A stretch of 64,000 bases of DNA from Purshia tridentata (lineage: Eukaryota; Streptophyta; Magnoliopsida; Rosales; Rosaceae). The DNA lies in NCBI GenBank assembly GCA_003254885.1, contig QANT01002870.1, positions 62,001-126,000 on the forward strand, in the 5' to 3' direction. The position numbers and the translations under genes were made by a program. Shown one piece after another: positions 47,516 through 58,845 of the stretch (positions within the stretch are counted from its first letter, which is position 1; the number at the start of each line of letters is the position of its first letter). The notes beneath the pieces are model-generated. The model saw nothing but the letters and a program-made list of their open reading frames with translations, searched no databases and was not told the origin of the DNA.

Positions 47516-48535
47516 TATGCTGAATGATTGTTTTTTACGGTACAAAGGAGGGCTAAAAGCCCAAAAGAAACTAGCCTAACACAGCTCTAGCAGAAGAGGA
47601 ACCAGAAGCATCAGCCAGCCAAAAAGGTAAACACTTCAATAGGAGGATCAGCAAACCAATGTATCCCCAACTCTCTCACAAAGCACAAGCTAGCAAGGCA
47701 ATCTGCAGCAGCATTTTGCTCCCTGTAAATATGGGACATTGAGCAACTTGCAAACTCAGAAATAAGAACTATGCAACTATTAAGAAGGCTAAAAAAAGGA
47801 TGAGAGTAATTAGCATCCTTAGAGATCAACAAAACAGCCACAGTAGAATCACTTTCCACAAGCAGATTAGAGCAACCAAACTCCTTAGCAAGAGAGAGCC
47901 CCCAAAATAAACCCCACAACTCAGCTTCTAGCACAGAACCAATACCAGGATTGACATAAAAGCCTCTCAACCAGTTACCATTATGATATCTGAGCAGCCC
48001 TCCAGCACCAATAATTCCAGAGGAGACATGTCTACACCCATCAGTGTTCAGCTTCAAAAAACCCCCAGGAGGAGGATGCCAACAAATATTAACAATATGC
48101 TTAGCAGGCTTAGCATTCACTGACTTATTAGCACAAGACCAATCCCAGCCATACTGAAAAATTATATATTGAGGTCTGAGAGGAAACACAAATTGAGAGT
48201 CAAAAACAAAACAGCATCTCCACTTCCACAAGAACCAAAGAGCAGAAACAAATAAGAGATTCCAAGGCAGACCAACTCTAGTAGGAATTTTGGATTGCAA
48301 ATTAAGCCGCAACCAATCCTCAAAAACATTAGAACTACCCATTGAAACACCAACAAGATTCTCCAAAGCACTCCATAAGGTCAAAGCAGGGCTGCAATAT
48401 CTAAACAAATGCTCAATCGTCTCTGAAACACCATGACATCTGGGGCAGTCAGTAGAAAAAGCAAACCTTCGCTTAACCATTTGGACGTTAGTCATTAATT
48501 TACCATGACAAAGGGACCTATGCTGAATGATTGTT
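47516..48535 (-). mobile_element. 5'-truncated L1 LINE with perfect 17-bp target-site duplication
   Basis: The element body is about 47533-48518, read on the minus strand. It is bounded by identical 17-mers tatgctgaatgattgtt (47516-47532 and 48519-48535), the mark of target-primed reverse transcription. Its 3' end has a short A tail (A6 including the duplication edge). Only the last ~1 kb of ORF2 is present: a zinc-knuckle RT-terminal segment (CPRCHGVSETIEHLFRYC) followed by RNase H and a short 3' UTR. Such 5' truncation is usual for LINEs. The clean flanks imply a fairly young insertion. Confidence 0.9.
47611..48516 (-). CDS. L1 ORF2 C-terminal fragment: zf-RVT and RNase H domains
   Basis: An uninterrupted frame of about 300 codons runs from the truncation point to a natural stop. 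The first part (MTNVQMVKRRF to HLFRYC) is the zf-RVT module that ends plant L1 reverse transcriptases, with the C-x2-C and H-x4-C spacing. The second part is an RNase H domain with all four DEDD acidic positions visible: LNTDG, EAELWG, VESDST and NAAADCLAS. There is no promoter of its own, and it was probably never a host gene. The undamaged frame reflects recent insertion rather than proven selection. Domestication as an RNase H-like host gene is possible but unsupported. Confidence 0.7.
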   Translation of the reverse strand, partial: SLCHGKLMTNVQMVKRRFAFSTDCPRCHGVSETIEHLFRYCSPALTLWSALENLVGVSMGSSNVFEDWLRLNLQSKIPTRVGLPWNLLFVSALWFLWKWRCCFVFDSQFVFPLRPQYIIFQYGWDWSCANKSVNAKPAKHIVNICWHPPPGGFLKLNTDGCRHVSSGIIGAGGLLRYHNGNWLRGFYVNPGIGSVLEAELWGLFWGLSLAKEFGCSNLLVESDSTVAVLLISKDANYSHPFFSLLNSCIVLISEFASCSMSHIYREQNAAADCLASLCFVRELGIHWFADPPIEVFTFLAG

Positions 48536-48823
48536 GTTGGTTTAGATTATATGAGCATACATAAACACATTCTTAAAATATCGATTATTTGCAAAAGGCT
48601 ACAAAGTTATAATTTTCCTCTCATAGAATTAGAAGCATTTCACAATTTGAGTCGTTCGTCATGCACAAAGACACACTCACACACATTACTCTAGTGTTAT
48701 ATTTGCTTGAAAACTCTGAAAGTTCCATAATTTAGCTGCCAAAAATACTTGGATGGAGATAATTCTCCAGTTCAAAGAAAATGACTCAACACCCTTAACA
48801 CAAATGGAATAACTCAAAATAGG

Positions 48824-50610
48824 TTAGTCAATCACATAGATCCGAGAGGCAATGTCTTGGACCAACCAATCAAATCCCTCAAGCAGTCCCTCTCCCGTGA
48901 ATGCACTGCACCCAACAATTCTCCAATGTCGAGTTTTATCCATAGCCTCCAAGTTCAAAACCTAGAGAAGTATAAAATAAACTATTTCAGAAAAAGCTCA
49001 TCAATAACATTACAAGATGATGAACAAAGCTATTCCTGGGCAATGGATAGTCAAAGCACACAAAACCTAACATGCATTCTAACAATGACTACAATCATTA
49101 ATCAATAATACACACACACACACACACACATTCTCGCCTAGAGAAATTTCTTCTGGGGCACACACACTAGCCTAGAGCCTTACCTTTGCAATTTCTTCTG
49201 GTTCAAGGGCACCTTTTATGTCCTGCTTATTTGCTAGTATCAACAAGGATGCTCCTGATAGCCTCTGTCGCATGAACAAACAAGTCAGCGTCTTTGGAAA
49301 ACTTCACCAAAATAGTGGTTAAACCATACAACTCACGATCACAAGGAAAATTCTACAAAATATTCCTGAGTCCTACCATGTCAATATTTCATTTCAGGAT
49401 TCCAGACCAGCAACATTATAAATCATTATGGGCAAGCCATAAGAAGATCCACTATTTAAAGGGATGGATCTCTAATAATTAATTGGTTCACAGTGAGCAA
49501 AAGTGATAATCATACTCGAGATAAACTAGTGTTCCAGAAAATGCAACACGAGTCCATATAAGCTGAAAGGTATTGCAAAAATTTGCATCAAAAAATAATA
49601 AATCCATAGAAAGCCCCTCATAACATGCACTGATGCGATACAGAGTTCCTATCAGTTGTAATTGCGGAGGAGCACATAAGACATTGAAAGAGGCATGTGA
49701 ATAACAAGAGCTCCAAATGACTGAACGAGTCATATTTTATACTAGGTACAGCGTACAGCAGCATAAAAGGTGACAGTGTTCAATCAATAATAAGAGAAAC
49801 TAGATATGGCATATACCTCTTCCTTAAAAAGATTATTGAGTTCCATTTTGCAATCATCTAATCTTCTTAGATCCGAACTGTCAACTACCCATACCAGACC
49901 ATCAGTTTGCTCAAAATAGTTTCCCCAGTGGACCTTATTTTCTTCTGGCTCCCAACATCCCATATATTCAGTGTATACCTGCCAAAATCAAATAAATAGG
50001 ATTTCAGTTATCCATATCATAGTAAATGAAGTATGAAACTTGAGAACCACATTGGTGCAGAGTTTGATATGGTCTACAAAATGAAGATATCAATAATCCT
50101 GAAAAGTTAACGACTTTGTATGAAAATATCATACCTTGTATACCCCGAAAAATAACCACCACAATTAGAAAATTAAGTATGCAAAGTAAACAACCCAATT
50201 TGTTTCATAAGCAGCAAAAGTTGCAGGATATCTCATTACTTGTATAGTATGATACAACGATACAAAAATAGCAGCTTGTGCAACTGGCAACAGCACAGGA
50301 ACAAACTTTCTTAGTTGTTTATAAGTCGAGGAAAAACCTTACTTTTGGTAGGTGATGGTCTTGATATTGAAGCCGAGTGGGGGACTGACGACGCTGGTGT
50401 CTTCCCCATTAATCCTCAATACGATGGTAGTCTTGCCAGAATTGTCAAGCCCACTGCACCATCACTTACAAAAGAAATCAACCATTACTTCATTATCATA
50501 ACTATATATATATAATATATACCAGAGAGAGGAAGTTTCACTTACACCGTGAGTACACGTATTTCTTTCTCCTTCCTTTTAATTTTTCGAATAATGCTGA
50601 GAAGCCCCAT
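48824..50610 (-). pseudogene. Decayed ARL2/TITAN5-like small GTPase gene
   Basis: ARL2 (TITAN5 in Arabidopsis) works with tubulin-folding cofactors and is essential in embryos. All five exons are recognisable (50546-50610, 50343-50453, 49817-49978, 49184-49264, 48824-48961) with normal splice sites and a family-typical start (MGLLSIIRKIK) and end (LVQDIASRIYVID). Exon 3 is 162 bases instead of the 163 needed to keep phase: one base is missing just after AAGGTCC near 49930, so the frame closes early at a TAG. The switch I Thr of SPTLGF reads Pro (SPPLGF) and the switch II WDVGGQ reads WDVGSQ, both at otherwise invariant positions. Introns are retained, so it arose by DNA duplication or in-place decay, not retroposition. 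A sequencing error could explain the lost base but not the two substitutions. Confidence 0.8.
49111..49131. repeat. (CA)n microsatellite in the ARL2-like intron 4
   Basis: About ten CA units lie in the last intron of the ARL2-like gene, just 5' of exon 5 on the plus strand. Simple repeat. Confidence 0.8.
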
Positions 50611-51092
50611 TTGCTCCCCAAACAAAATCAGATTGAGCTTCTCCCAAATTGAGTGTGGCTAAGTGGGTCTCGTCGGAGACCTCAAAGGGTACGATGCAAA
50701 AACCAGTTTGAGAAATTTTCTGAAACGGGTAATTGAGACTGAAGTATTCTAGATACTGAAATGTTTAGCCTCTGCAATCTAATCCACTCTCTTAGAAAAC
50801 CCAGGTACAGAAACTGACATGAAAGAACCCAAAAACGTGATTTGGTATTCCGTATTCGCCTTCAATCTTGATCCTGCAGTCTTGCTCCGGATATACAAAT
50901 GGGGTCGCTGTGAGAGAGAAAACAAGGGTTGCTTCTCTTTCTAATTAGTATTAAAGTAACGAAAAATTCTCATTTGACTTTTAAATAAAATTTTAATTCA
51001 GACGAAGACAATTTTAAAGTTGAGGTTCTATCGACTCCACTGCCAAATTGAAGTTCTTTTCATATATTTTTTCATTAGAAAAAAAAAAAAAA

Positions 51093-51093
51093 N
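51093..51093. other. Ambiguous base (n) inside a poly-A tract
   Basis: A single n interrupts two long A runs (about 51079-51115). It marks an unresolved homopolymer in the assembly, so small length errors nearby should be expected. Confidence 0.95.
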
Positions 51094-51127
51094 TCATTAA
51101 AAAAAAAAAAAAAAACACTCAGATCCC

Positions 51128-51395
51128 ATTCGCATATTTCCTTCAAGCAAAACTGTTACATCTCATAGACCAAGTTTTAGCACCTTCAAAGATACAAAAG
51201 AGCCCCAAAAGGCAAAAGGAATGGTAAAAAATCAGAATTAAAAAAACAACAAAAATCACTCTGATCAATCCATTCGCATATTTTCCTCTTCAGAACACAT
51301 CACATATAAATTGTTACTAATGACTCTAAATAAGCAAAACTGTTACATCTCAGAGACCAATTTTTAGTCCCTTCAAAGATACAAAAAAAAAAATC
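51128..51395 (+). repeat. Two diverged tandem copies of a ~100-bp sequence
   Basis: The block attcgcatatttcc ... gcaaaactgttacatctcat ... ccttcaaagatacaaaa at about 51128-51197 recurs at about 51270-51395 in the same order. The second copy carries roughly 50 extra bases after its cttc. Order and orientation are the same, so this is a local tandem duplication followed by an indel. Confidence 0.7.
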
Positions 51396-51814
51396 CCAAA
51401 AATAAAAAATTCTGCTACAAAACTTCAAAACATATAACTCTTTGCATCTTTAGAGAACCCAGTGCTAATGTCTTGATGATGGAACCATGGTCATTGTGAG
51501 TGCTAGATGATAACCAATGAACAACTACAAAAATTCCTTTCCCGATGAATGTTACACAAAATTTGACCTTCAGTAAGACTCCATTTTGCAATCACTTTAG
51601 GAACTGGTGCTGGTAAATGCCAGTTTGTTCTTTTTTGGACAAAATGCCAGCCTGTTCATCCTGCACCAATTGCAAGCAACTATATAAAATGGTAATATAC
51701 ATAAATCGACCAATTTTCTTCCTATTTGCAGCTAGAAAACATACATAACTATGATATGTTTAGTTAGATTAGAGAAAATAACAGAAGGCATATTCATTGA
51801 TTTACCACTTGAAA

Positions 51815-52155
51815 CATATCTTTTTTTTTTTTTTATAACTTTGTCCCCTAAAAGTTATTTTGCCCCCCGAACTTTAAAAATAACTCCCAATAACGAAGTT
51901 TTGTCACCTTCATCTATTAGTCTAATTTTTAATTTCAACTTTGGCCTGATTTTTTACCTCTACGGAAATCAGCAATCTTATACTCGTTTTGAAGCTATAC
52001 ATTTTCTCTTTACAACCATATAAATATCACTCAAAACGGAGCTCTAGAACTCCAAATAATGGATGGAGTTGAGGATATAGATGAGAGTGTAAAGTTCGGA
52101 GAACAAAGTACTATAATTTAACTTTCAAGGAGTAAAATGAAAAAAAAGTATAATT
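51815..52155. mobile_element. Possible degenerate TIR element (MITE-like)
   Basis: The left arm (poly-T, then actttgtcccctaaaagtta and ccgaacttta) resembles the reverse complement of the right arm (poly-T, then attttactccttgaaagtta and ccgaacttta). The shared order over some 70 bases suggests a decayed terminal-inverted-repeat element of about 340 bp. Divergence is high and no target duplication is visible. Confidence 0.4.
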
Positions 52156-52844
52156 CAGTGGGCAAATTCACAAATAAGCCATAGAATGATCAGTGTGAAG
52201 GGGCTTCATATTATACCATAATGGAAGAAGTATAAAAGAAAAACAATTGCAGTCCCCACCCCGTCTTCTCAATGATCAAATACAATTGTCCCACATTGTA
52301 TAAATAACTCTTTATAACGGAGTATGTTAACTAAGATATTTTCCTAAGTTGCACGGACACCATTAATACTGGACCTAGGTGATTAGTACGGGACAGTATC
52401 AGTGTGGCATGAAAAAAATAACAAATAAATTTCTACTTAAGCTTCACGACTTAGCTTTATTCCAACCTCACCATTCCCACCTAAATCCCAAGTCCTGAAA
52501 ATAAAATGAAATAAGTGCAGCTTTAAAAAAGTAACTTAACTCAAAAAAAGAAACCAATGACTGTAAATAGAACAGTCAATACTGGAGGAGCTAAATTCCC
52601 AGAGGAAGGCCACAAGGAATGTGGACTGAGTTTTTGCAGACGGATGTGTTAGACTGATTAGTGGGCACATTTCCAAAGATTAAACACAAGTGTGAACAGG
52701 AGAGTGAACTAACTCGTTACAAGGTTCTGTAGAGCTGAGTTTCATTTCAAAGCTTAAGCACCATGTTGAGGATCCACATCACTATGTTAAAATGCACCCA
52801 AGCAAAGTGAATTGAACAAAATTAGAGAAGTCATCAAAACTTAC

Positions 52845-55800
52845 TCAAATCCCCCTTTCATCAGAAAGGAAGCCTTTTTTAATAGGCAGGTAAAAGAGGA
52901 TGATTTCATTCCATACATCAGGTAGTCCAGGTAGACACCAGTGGCTACAATCAGGGACAGATGGATTATCGCTCCAGTTACCGACATGTGCGTCACTTCG
53001 GAAAGATGACATTGAAGTTATATGAAGAACGGCTATAGGAACTGTCATATTCTTTACCACCTCCAATACAGTGTCTGAAAATATGCTTTGGTCCCTTCCT
53101 TTAGTATCTAACATGGGGTGATTGGTCACATTGCAAAATCTACGAGTATGATCACTGGTGCAGAGAAAACACTATCATTAGTCATGTTAATCTTACCACT
53201 TGCACCAGAAAACAACCCAATATCAAGGGCAAATGATCATAGTGATCTGTAAAGCCAATGGGAGATATGTCAAGAAACCTTTTCAGAGAATGATTAGGAT
53301 CTTCAATATGAATAGGAATTGGAAGCACATTGATTTGGCCGTGAAAAACTTCAATATTGGTTATTCTTAGGTTATAAGTTAGGATTACTTGTGATGTCCA
53401 ATTAAAGCAGGGCGCCAATGGTTTCTAAGTTCATCATAGAACTCTTTCAGGTAGTTCATGAGCTGTCTAGTGCAGGAAGCTCCCACCAACTCAGTGCCTG
53501 GGAAGGCCTAGACGTAAGAAGCACCCACCAACTTGAATTTGTAACAACCAGATCCCATGGCGCAAGCCATACTGTTGTTGCATTAATGCACGCCCTCAGT
53601 CTTTAAGGTAAGTTGTTAATTAAAAATTTATAGGTGCTTTCATGCTTTATGTTATTGTATTGGAATATGGGATACTGCTCCTCTCTTTATTCTGTATATT
53701 TGCTTCAGATCATTTTCAGCTCCAATTTTCCCAATAACCGAAATTTCAGTTTTGTGGAAAGAAGATATTTGGCCTCATTTAGTTCCTGAAATGAATAATT
53801 TTGGATTTAAATTTTTGTTAAAGCAATGTAAGAATGAATCAAAATTTCTTAAAGGCTAAAGAGAACGAAAATTGAGAAAAAACCAAAAAAAAACTTCCAT
53901 TTGGTCACCAGAACACAGTAAGGAAAAACCTTCACTTGCGGGAAATTGTCAATGTTCTTTGTGAAAAGCGATCTTTTTTATCCTTTATCATGCCTTCTTT
54001 CACATTAGAAACCAACACGAGAAAGTGGTATCATGTTCAAGACATAAAGTAGTTTTCAAGAGACCATATCAAGTGAAAAGCCAAATAAGTTTGGGATTAG
54101 AATACGGCGTCATGTTACCATATTTAAGGAGTACCTCCAGTGAGATGGCTCAAAAGTTCGAAAGAAGACACGAGTTTTGTGCATGTCGATATTTTCCTCA
54201 ATCCAAGATGCCCAAGTATCCAGTGCTGTTCTGAAGGCAGTAGGAATTGACATTCCAAGCTTCAGAGAGTTTCCGACCTGGAAATAGCAACCCCTGTGCA
54301 AAATCCAATTAGAAAGAAATTCATTCAGGTGTAAAAAAAAAAAAAATTAAAAAAAACATAAAAATAATGTCTATTTGATGTCAATAATTTAACACACTGG
54401 CTTCCAGATCTTGTTTATACCGAAGTTCAGACGGGTAAACTTTGAGCACAGAACAAGTTTTAAAAATTGTAATCCTAAGGCATGGTAACCATGGCAGTTG
54501 GATCCCAAAAGGCATATCACTGACAATTACGAGATTCGAACAATTACATTTCACTGAAAACCCAGAGCTTATGTACCAGAAGTATCTTTTCAATAATGCA
54601 GGCCGCATCATTAACAAATTTCAAAAGCTACATGTTGTTATATAATCTTTTCAATCACCACCTCTCAATCAATGTACTAAAACTATCTTTCCATTATAAT
54701 CCGAAAAACTGAATAACATAATTGGTAGAACTGATGGTTTTCCTCTATATAACAGTGAAGAAAATGGTTTTCTTCCATGTCTACAAAATTGGGACAGTTG
54801 CTTTACATTTTAATGTGTGGAGAGAGAGAGAGAGAGAGAGTCATAAAGTGATCAGATTTAAAGGGTTTAGACTCAAAAGCTTTCATACGTGAAAACTGCA
54901 TCCAGCGAATTAGTTTTTTTCTGCGAAGCATGGAATATTTCAAACCCTCCACATATCTTCACCAGATACAATAGAAGCGCAATATATTGCTGGGATTGAC
55001 AGCGATAAAGTTAAAGTAAAAGTTTATTCCTTAATCGGAAACAATGCTTAAATTGTAATGTTTGGTTTAACTTAGAAGTAGGGAATATTTGTTGCAGTGT
55101 GTGTGTTTTTTGAGGGTGGGTATGAATGTACTTTTTATTTATTATTATCAATTCTAAAACACTTTATGCATGCTACATTAGTCTTCTTTTGTTAGAAGTA
55201 TTTTGTTGTAGTATACCATATCAGAGCTTCACAGGTCTCTTACCCTTCAAAAGATGCCATAATTATATGAGATATAATGATGTGCTTAATGGACCATAAA
55301 CATGTGGAGTACAGCCTAGTTAAGTCAAATACTTGTGTAAAAAGTTGTTACATATGAGATAACTAGAATGCACACACCCATCAAAATCATTTGATGAGAA
55401 ATAATGTTTCAAAAGCAGTTTAATTGGTAGCAAGGAATTCCATTTTAAAAGACCAGCAATAACAATAAAAATTTATATACAGGGAAAGGGAACTTACATT
55501 TCAAAAATTTTTCCTGGCACCCACCATTGTCCGGTGTTGAATATTAGAACATCTGAATTAACCCACTGGTTGCTGATATTATCTAACTTGTCCAACTTAA
55601 GTGTGGACTTCACCCTCTTTGGAGCATGTCTAGGGATCCATCCATGTTGAACCAGGAAAACTGACCGGAAGAACTCAATAGTAAAATTGAAGGAACTGAA
55701 TCGAACACCCAAAAATCTGATCTGTTTAGTAATCTTATTCCCATTGACTTCATAAACACTCTTCTTATCCTCTACCCCAGTCATAAGCAAGCATATTAGA

Positions 55801-56345
55801 GACTCCCACTGTGTTCTACTCATGGAATCCCCCACAAAAACAACTCTTTTGCCTCTAAGCTTTTCCAATATACTGTGCACATTAAACCTAGGAATATCAC
55901 ATTTCTTGGGTTTCCACCTATATTTAAGATAATCTCTATCTGTCCGGCCATTATCCAGACAATTGAATCCCTGTTCGATAAAAGGGCACTCTGTAGCATT
56001 GTACAATGGGTAATTATTATCAAGAACCCAACTTCCATCAAACATATTGCAACTAATTATTGAATCATTGTCCAATTTTGTAACACCAAAACCATGAAAG
56101 GCCAGGCTGAGACTTGGTACCACATACACATAACCACCATAAACAGCAATGAGGAACGAAATGAATGAGCCCATGACAATGAGCGCATGAAACCATCGAG
56201 AGACCCAGCTAATTCGACTGAACCTTGGGCTTCCTATACTCAAGGCCCTGGATTTGACTGATGTACTTCTACTGAATGAGGTAGTCCGCTTGAGGGATGT
56301 ACTCCTATTCAAACTAGTCATTGTCTCAATCATACATACCACCAT
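52845..56345 (-). CDS. Trichome birefringence-like (TBL) polysaccharide O-acetyltransferase
   Basis: TBL proteins acetylate xylan, mannan, xyloglucan or pectin in the Golgi. Three exons (55498-56345, 54135-54293, 52845-53154) join in phase to 438 residues. A Ser/Arg-rich cytosolic tail (about 10-48) precedes a single membrane anchor (about 53-76), giving type II topology. The TBL domain has CNMFDGSWVLDNNYPLY and CPFI. The catalytic GDS is at 172-174 within GDSMSRTQW, and the DxxH motif DCSHW lies at 404-408. SHWSDH is formed across the exon 2/3 junction, which supports that splice. Methionines at codons 1, 5 and 9 are all possible starts; the first is used here. The GDSMSRTQW/YEVNG context fits the TBL5-TBL9 group. 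The acceptor polymer is unknown. Confidence 0.9.
54822..54841. repeat. (GA)n microsatellite in TBL intron 1
   Basis: About ten GA units (agagag...) lie in the first intron. Simple repeat, no further meaning seen. Confidence 0.8.
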
Positions 56346-58845
56346 GGTTCATAAAAACTGATCCCCATATCAAGAAAATCACCCAATCAAGATCCACATT
56401 AACAATACAGTTTTACTGATCAGAATGCGGCCCATAACTACCAAACCAGTTTCTATAAAATTAGAATACTTGGAAATCAATACCAAGAACTCACTTATAG
56501 AAATGCATCAGTTCAAAGCAAATAAACAATATTTCCAGTGAAAAATGTTCAATCCGCATATCAATACTAAAACTCACAAATTCTAGCTCAGAACCATCTT
56601 CTTCTGATCATGACCCATTAAAGGAATGATAGCAAGAGTCTTGAATGTAATGCGCGCAAATGATAAACTAGGTACATCCTGAGAAAGGAGCCGTTAATTG
56701 ACCAAAAAAAGAAGAGAGGAGCTGCTTGGGTGGTACAGAGATTGAGAGAATCTACCATTAATTCTGAAGGTTGGCGAAGAGAGCCACAGGTAAAGAGAGA
56801 TTTGGATATACGGTGTTGGTTTTTTGGAAATGTAAGATCGGACTATCGGAGCTTGTTGTATCATTGTGAGCAGCACGTGAAAAAAATTAATCAAAGAAGC
56901 AGAAAGTAATAATTAAAACTTTATAAGTAGTTATATGTTTTTTTTTTTTGGGTGTTTTAATTTAGTCCAAATTCAGCCGGTTTAAACTTAAATCTTAAGT
57001 TTTAAAAAAAAAAAAGTTCGAACTGCATTTTCAGACTTGAATTAAATTATTACTTTTACGGTTTCATCTCTGTTTTTTAAAATTTTAACATTTTTAATCC
57101 AGTTTTTCAAATATAACTGTAATTTGGCCCATTATGTCATCTCTATTTGTTTTGCTTTGTTGGAAAAATCATGGCATCATGTACCTTACTCAAATGCTAG
57201 ATCAAATTCATCTGTCCACTTGGAGAAAGGCAAAAGATAGCAACCTTCCCGCTCTCTTTCATAGCAGTGAAAACCAAAAGTGCTTGGAATTTCTAACACA
57301 AGGATCTGGAGTACTTAGGTTATGTAGGACTAGATTTAATGAGAGAAATCTCTGACTTAAAAGAAGGATGTGACATAAAAATGCTTTGTAAAGAAGGTGA
57401 AGGTGCGCCAATATATGGTGATTTATGGTTTTTACGTTATTTAAGATTTTGTATGTGGTAATTAAAAAGTAGTTTAAAAAGTGTCTAAAGAGTAAGAAAG
57501 GATTAGTTTTAGAGGTGAGAGTTAAAAAAATGTAATTCTAGTATTAAAAGAAATTATTTCACACAATTTTCTATTCTGGAGTACTTAGGTTATGTAGGAC
57601 TAGATTTAAAGAGAGAAATCTCTAACTTAAAAGAAGGATTCTCTCTGCTTGGTGACATAAAAATGCTTTGTAAAGAAGGTGAAGGTGCGCTAATATATGG
57701 TGATTTATGATTTCTACGTTATTTAAGATTTTGCATGTGATAATTAAAAAGTAGTTCAAAAAGTGTCTAAAGAGTAAGAAAGGATTAGTTTTAGAGGTGA
57801 GAGTTAAAAAAATGTAATTTTAGTATTAAAAGAAATTATTTCACACAATTTTCTAATTTAGATGGTGTTACAGTCATTTTAGATAGTGCTACCCTATTGC
57901 ACTATTTAAAAGGTGCTGCAACCAGTTTATCATTTTTATGTTCTCTTACTTTTTTTTACATTTTTATTAAATTCAATTTTTTAGTCAACAAAATGTTCCC
58001 ATGTCAACTATGTGGCAGTATTTTGATCCAAAAATATCTCCAGAGTAAAAATAATAATTTTGAAGTTGAGAGTTTAAAATAAAACCTGTAACATTGAAAA
58101 GAGTTATTTCACACAATTTCCCAAGTAATTTTAAGGCACTTAACACAACTTCTGCCCATGAAATTAAATTTCAAAAAATTTCTCCACTTTTTTCAAATTT
58201 CAAATTATTACCAGATCAAAATTGTCAAAATTTTATTAAAAATTTTAATTCTTTCTAACAAAATTAAAATTCTTTTGAAATTTCAAAATATTTTTAAATC
58301 CTCAAAATTAACACCATTTTATCTTTTAGATTTGTACCCCAATACATAATAATTTCCAATTCAATATAATACAATATGTTTCTACCAAATTGCAAAAAAC
58401 TCATATTTCAGGTCTCCCCACACAATTGCAATTATAGGAAAAACTGGTGAACCAAAATTGCAAAGCTCCAACTACTAGTCTTCAAAGACAAGGTCCAAAA
58501 AAATCTTCAAAGAAAAGACGAAGCTACGTCAAACCAGCAAGCATAACAAGATAACAGCAGTTACTCAAGGCTGCACTAATATGTCCTTAAAATTGTCTAG
58601 TACAAAGAAAAAGGATAAGAAAGAGGCACCAACGTTGAGCACACGAGAAAAAGAAGAAGAAGGGTAAATCAAACTCTAATATCCTCTCTATTCAGTCTAC
58701 AATTGAACTATCCTCGCACCAATTAGTATACATCAACTGAAGGATGAAAAACCAATGTCTGGAGGCTGCAGCACACAAATACACCAGGAATGTTATGACG
58801 GCATGTTGTATGACACAAGAAAAATAAACAGAATTGCTGCCTCTT
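56346..58845. other. Intergenic: TBL promoter side and CCCH gene 3' flank
   Basis: Both neighbours are on the minus strand. A C/T-rich minus-strand stretch at about 56694-56890 may be a TBL 5' UTR exon. A tandem duplication lies at 57306-57855, with a decayed third copy near 58040-58122. The segment 58680-58845 is probably the CCCH-gene 3' UTR. No other gene is supported. Confidence 0.45.
57306..57855 (+). repeat. Two-copy tandem duplication, 270-bp offset, with a third relic
   Basis: ctggagtacttaggttatgt begins at 57306 and again at 57576. The following ~270 bases are almost identical in both copies, through caaatttc-like AT-rich sequence to cacacaattttct. Copy two carries about 12 extra bases (ctctctgcttgg) after gaaggatt. 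A further, much more diverged copy of the last 80 bases lies near 58040-58122 (agagtaaaaa ... ttatttcacacaattt). No transposon ends are visible. Confidence 0.85.

Larger units (their letters stand above)
50611..52844. other. Intergenic region with local duplication and TIR candidate
   Basis: This region separates the 5' end of the ARL2-like gene from the 3' end of the TBL gene. It contains an ambiguous base within poly-A (51093), two diverged copies of a 100-bp sequence (51128-51395), and an inverted-repeat element candidate (51815-52155). No coding gene is supported; the frame at 51751-52023 runs through low-complexity sequence. Confidence 0.45.

Noticed and set aside
53182-53606. Frames of 62-78 codons inside TBL intron 2
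   Set aside because: No recognisable domain; the flanking splice sites rebuild the conserved SHWSDH motif, so this is intron.
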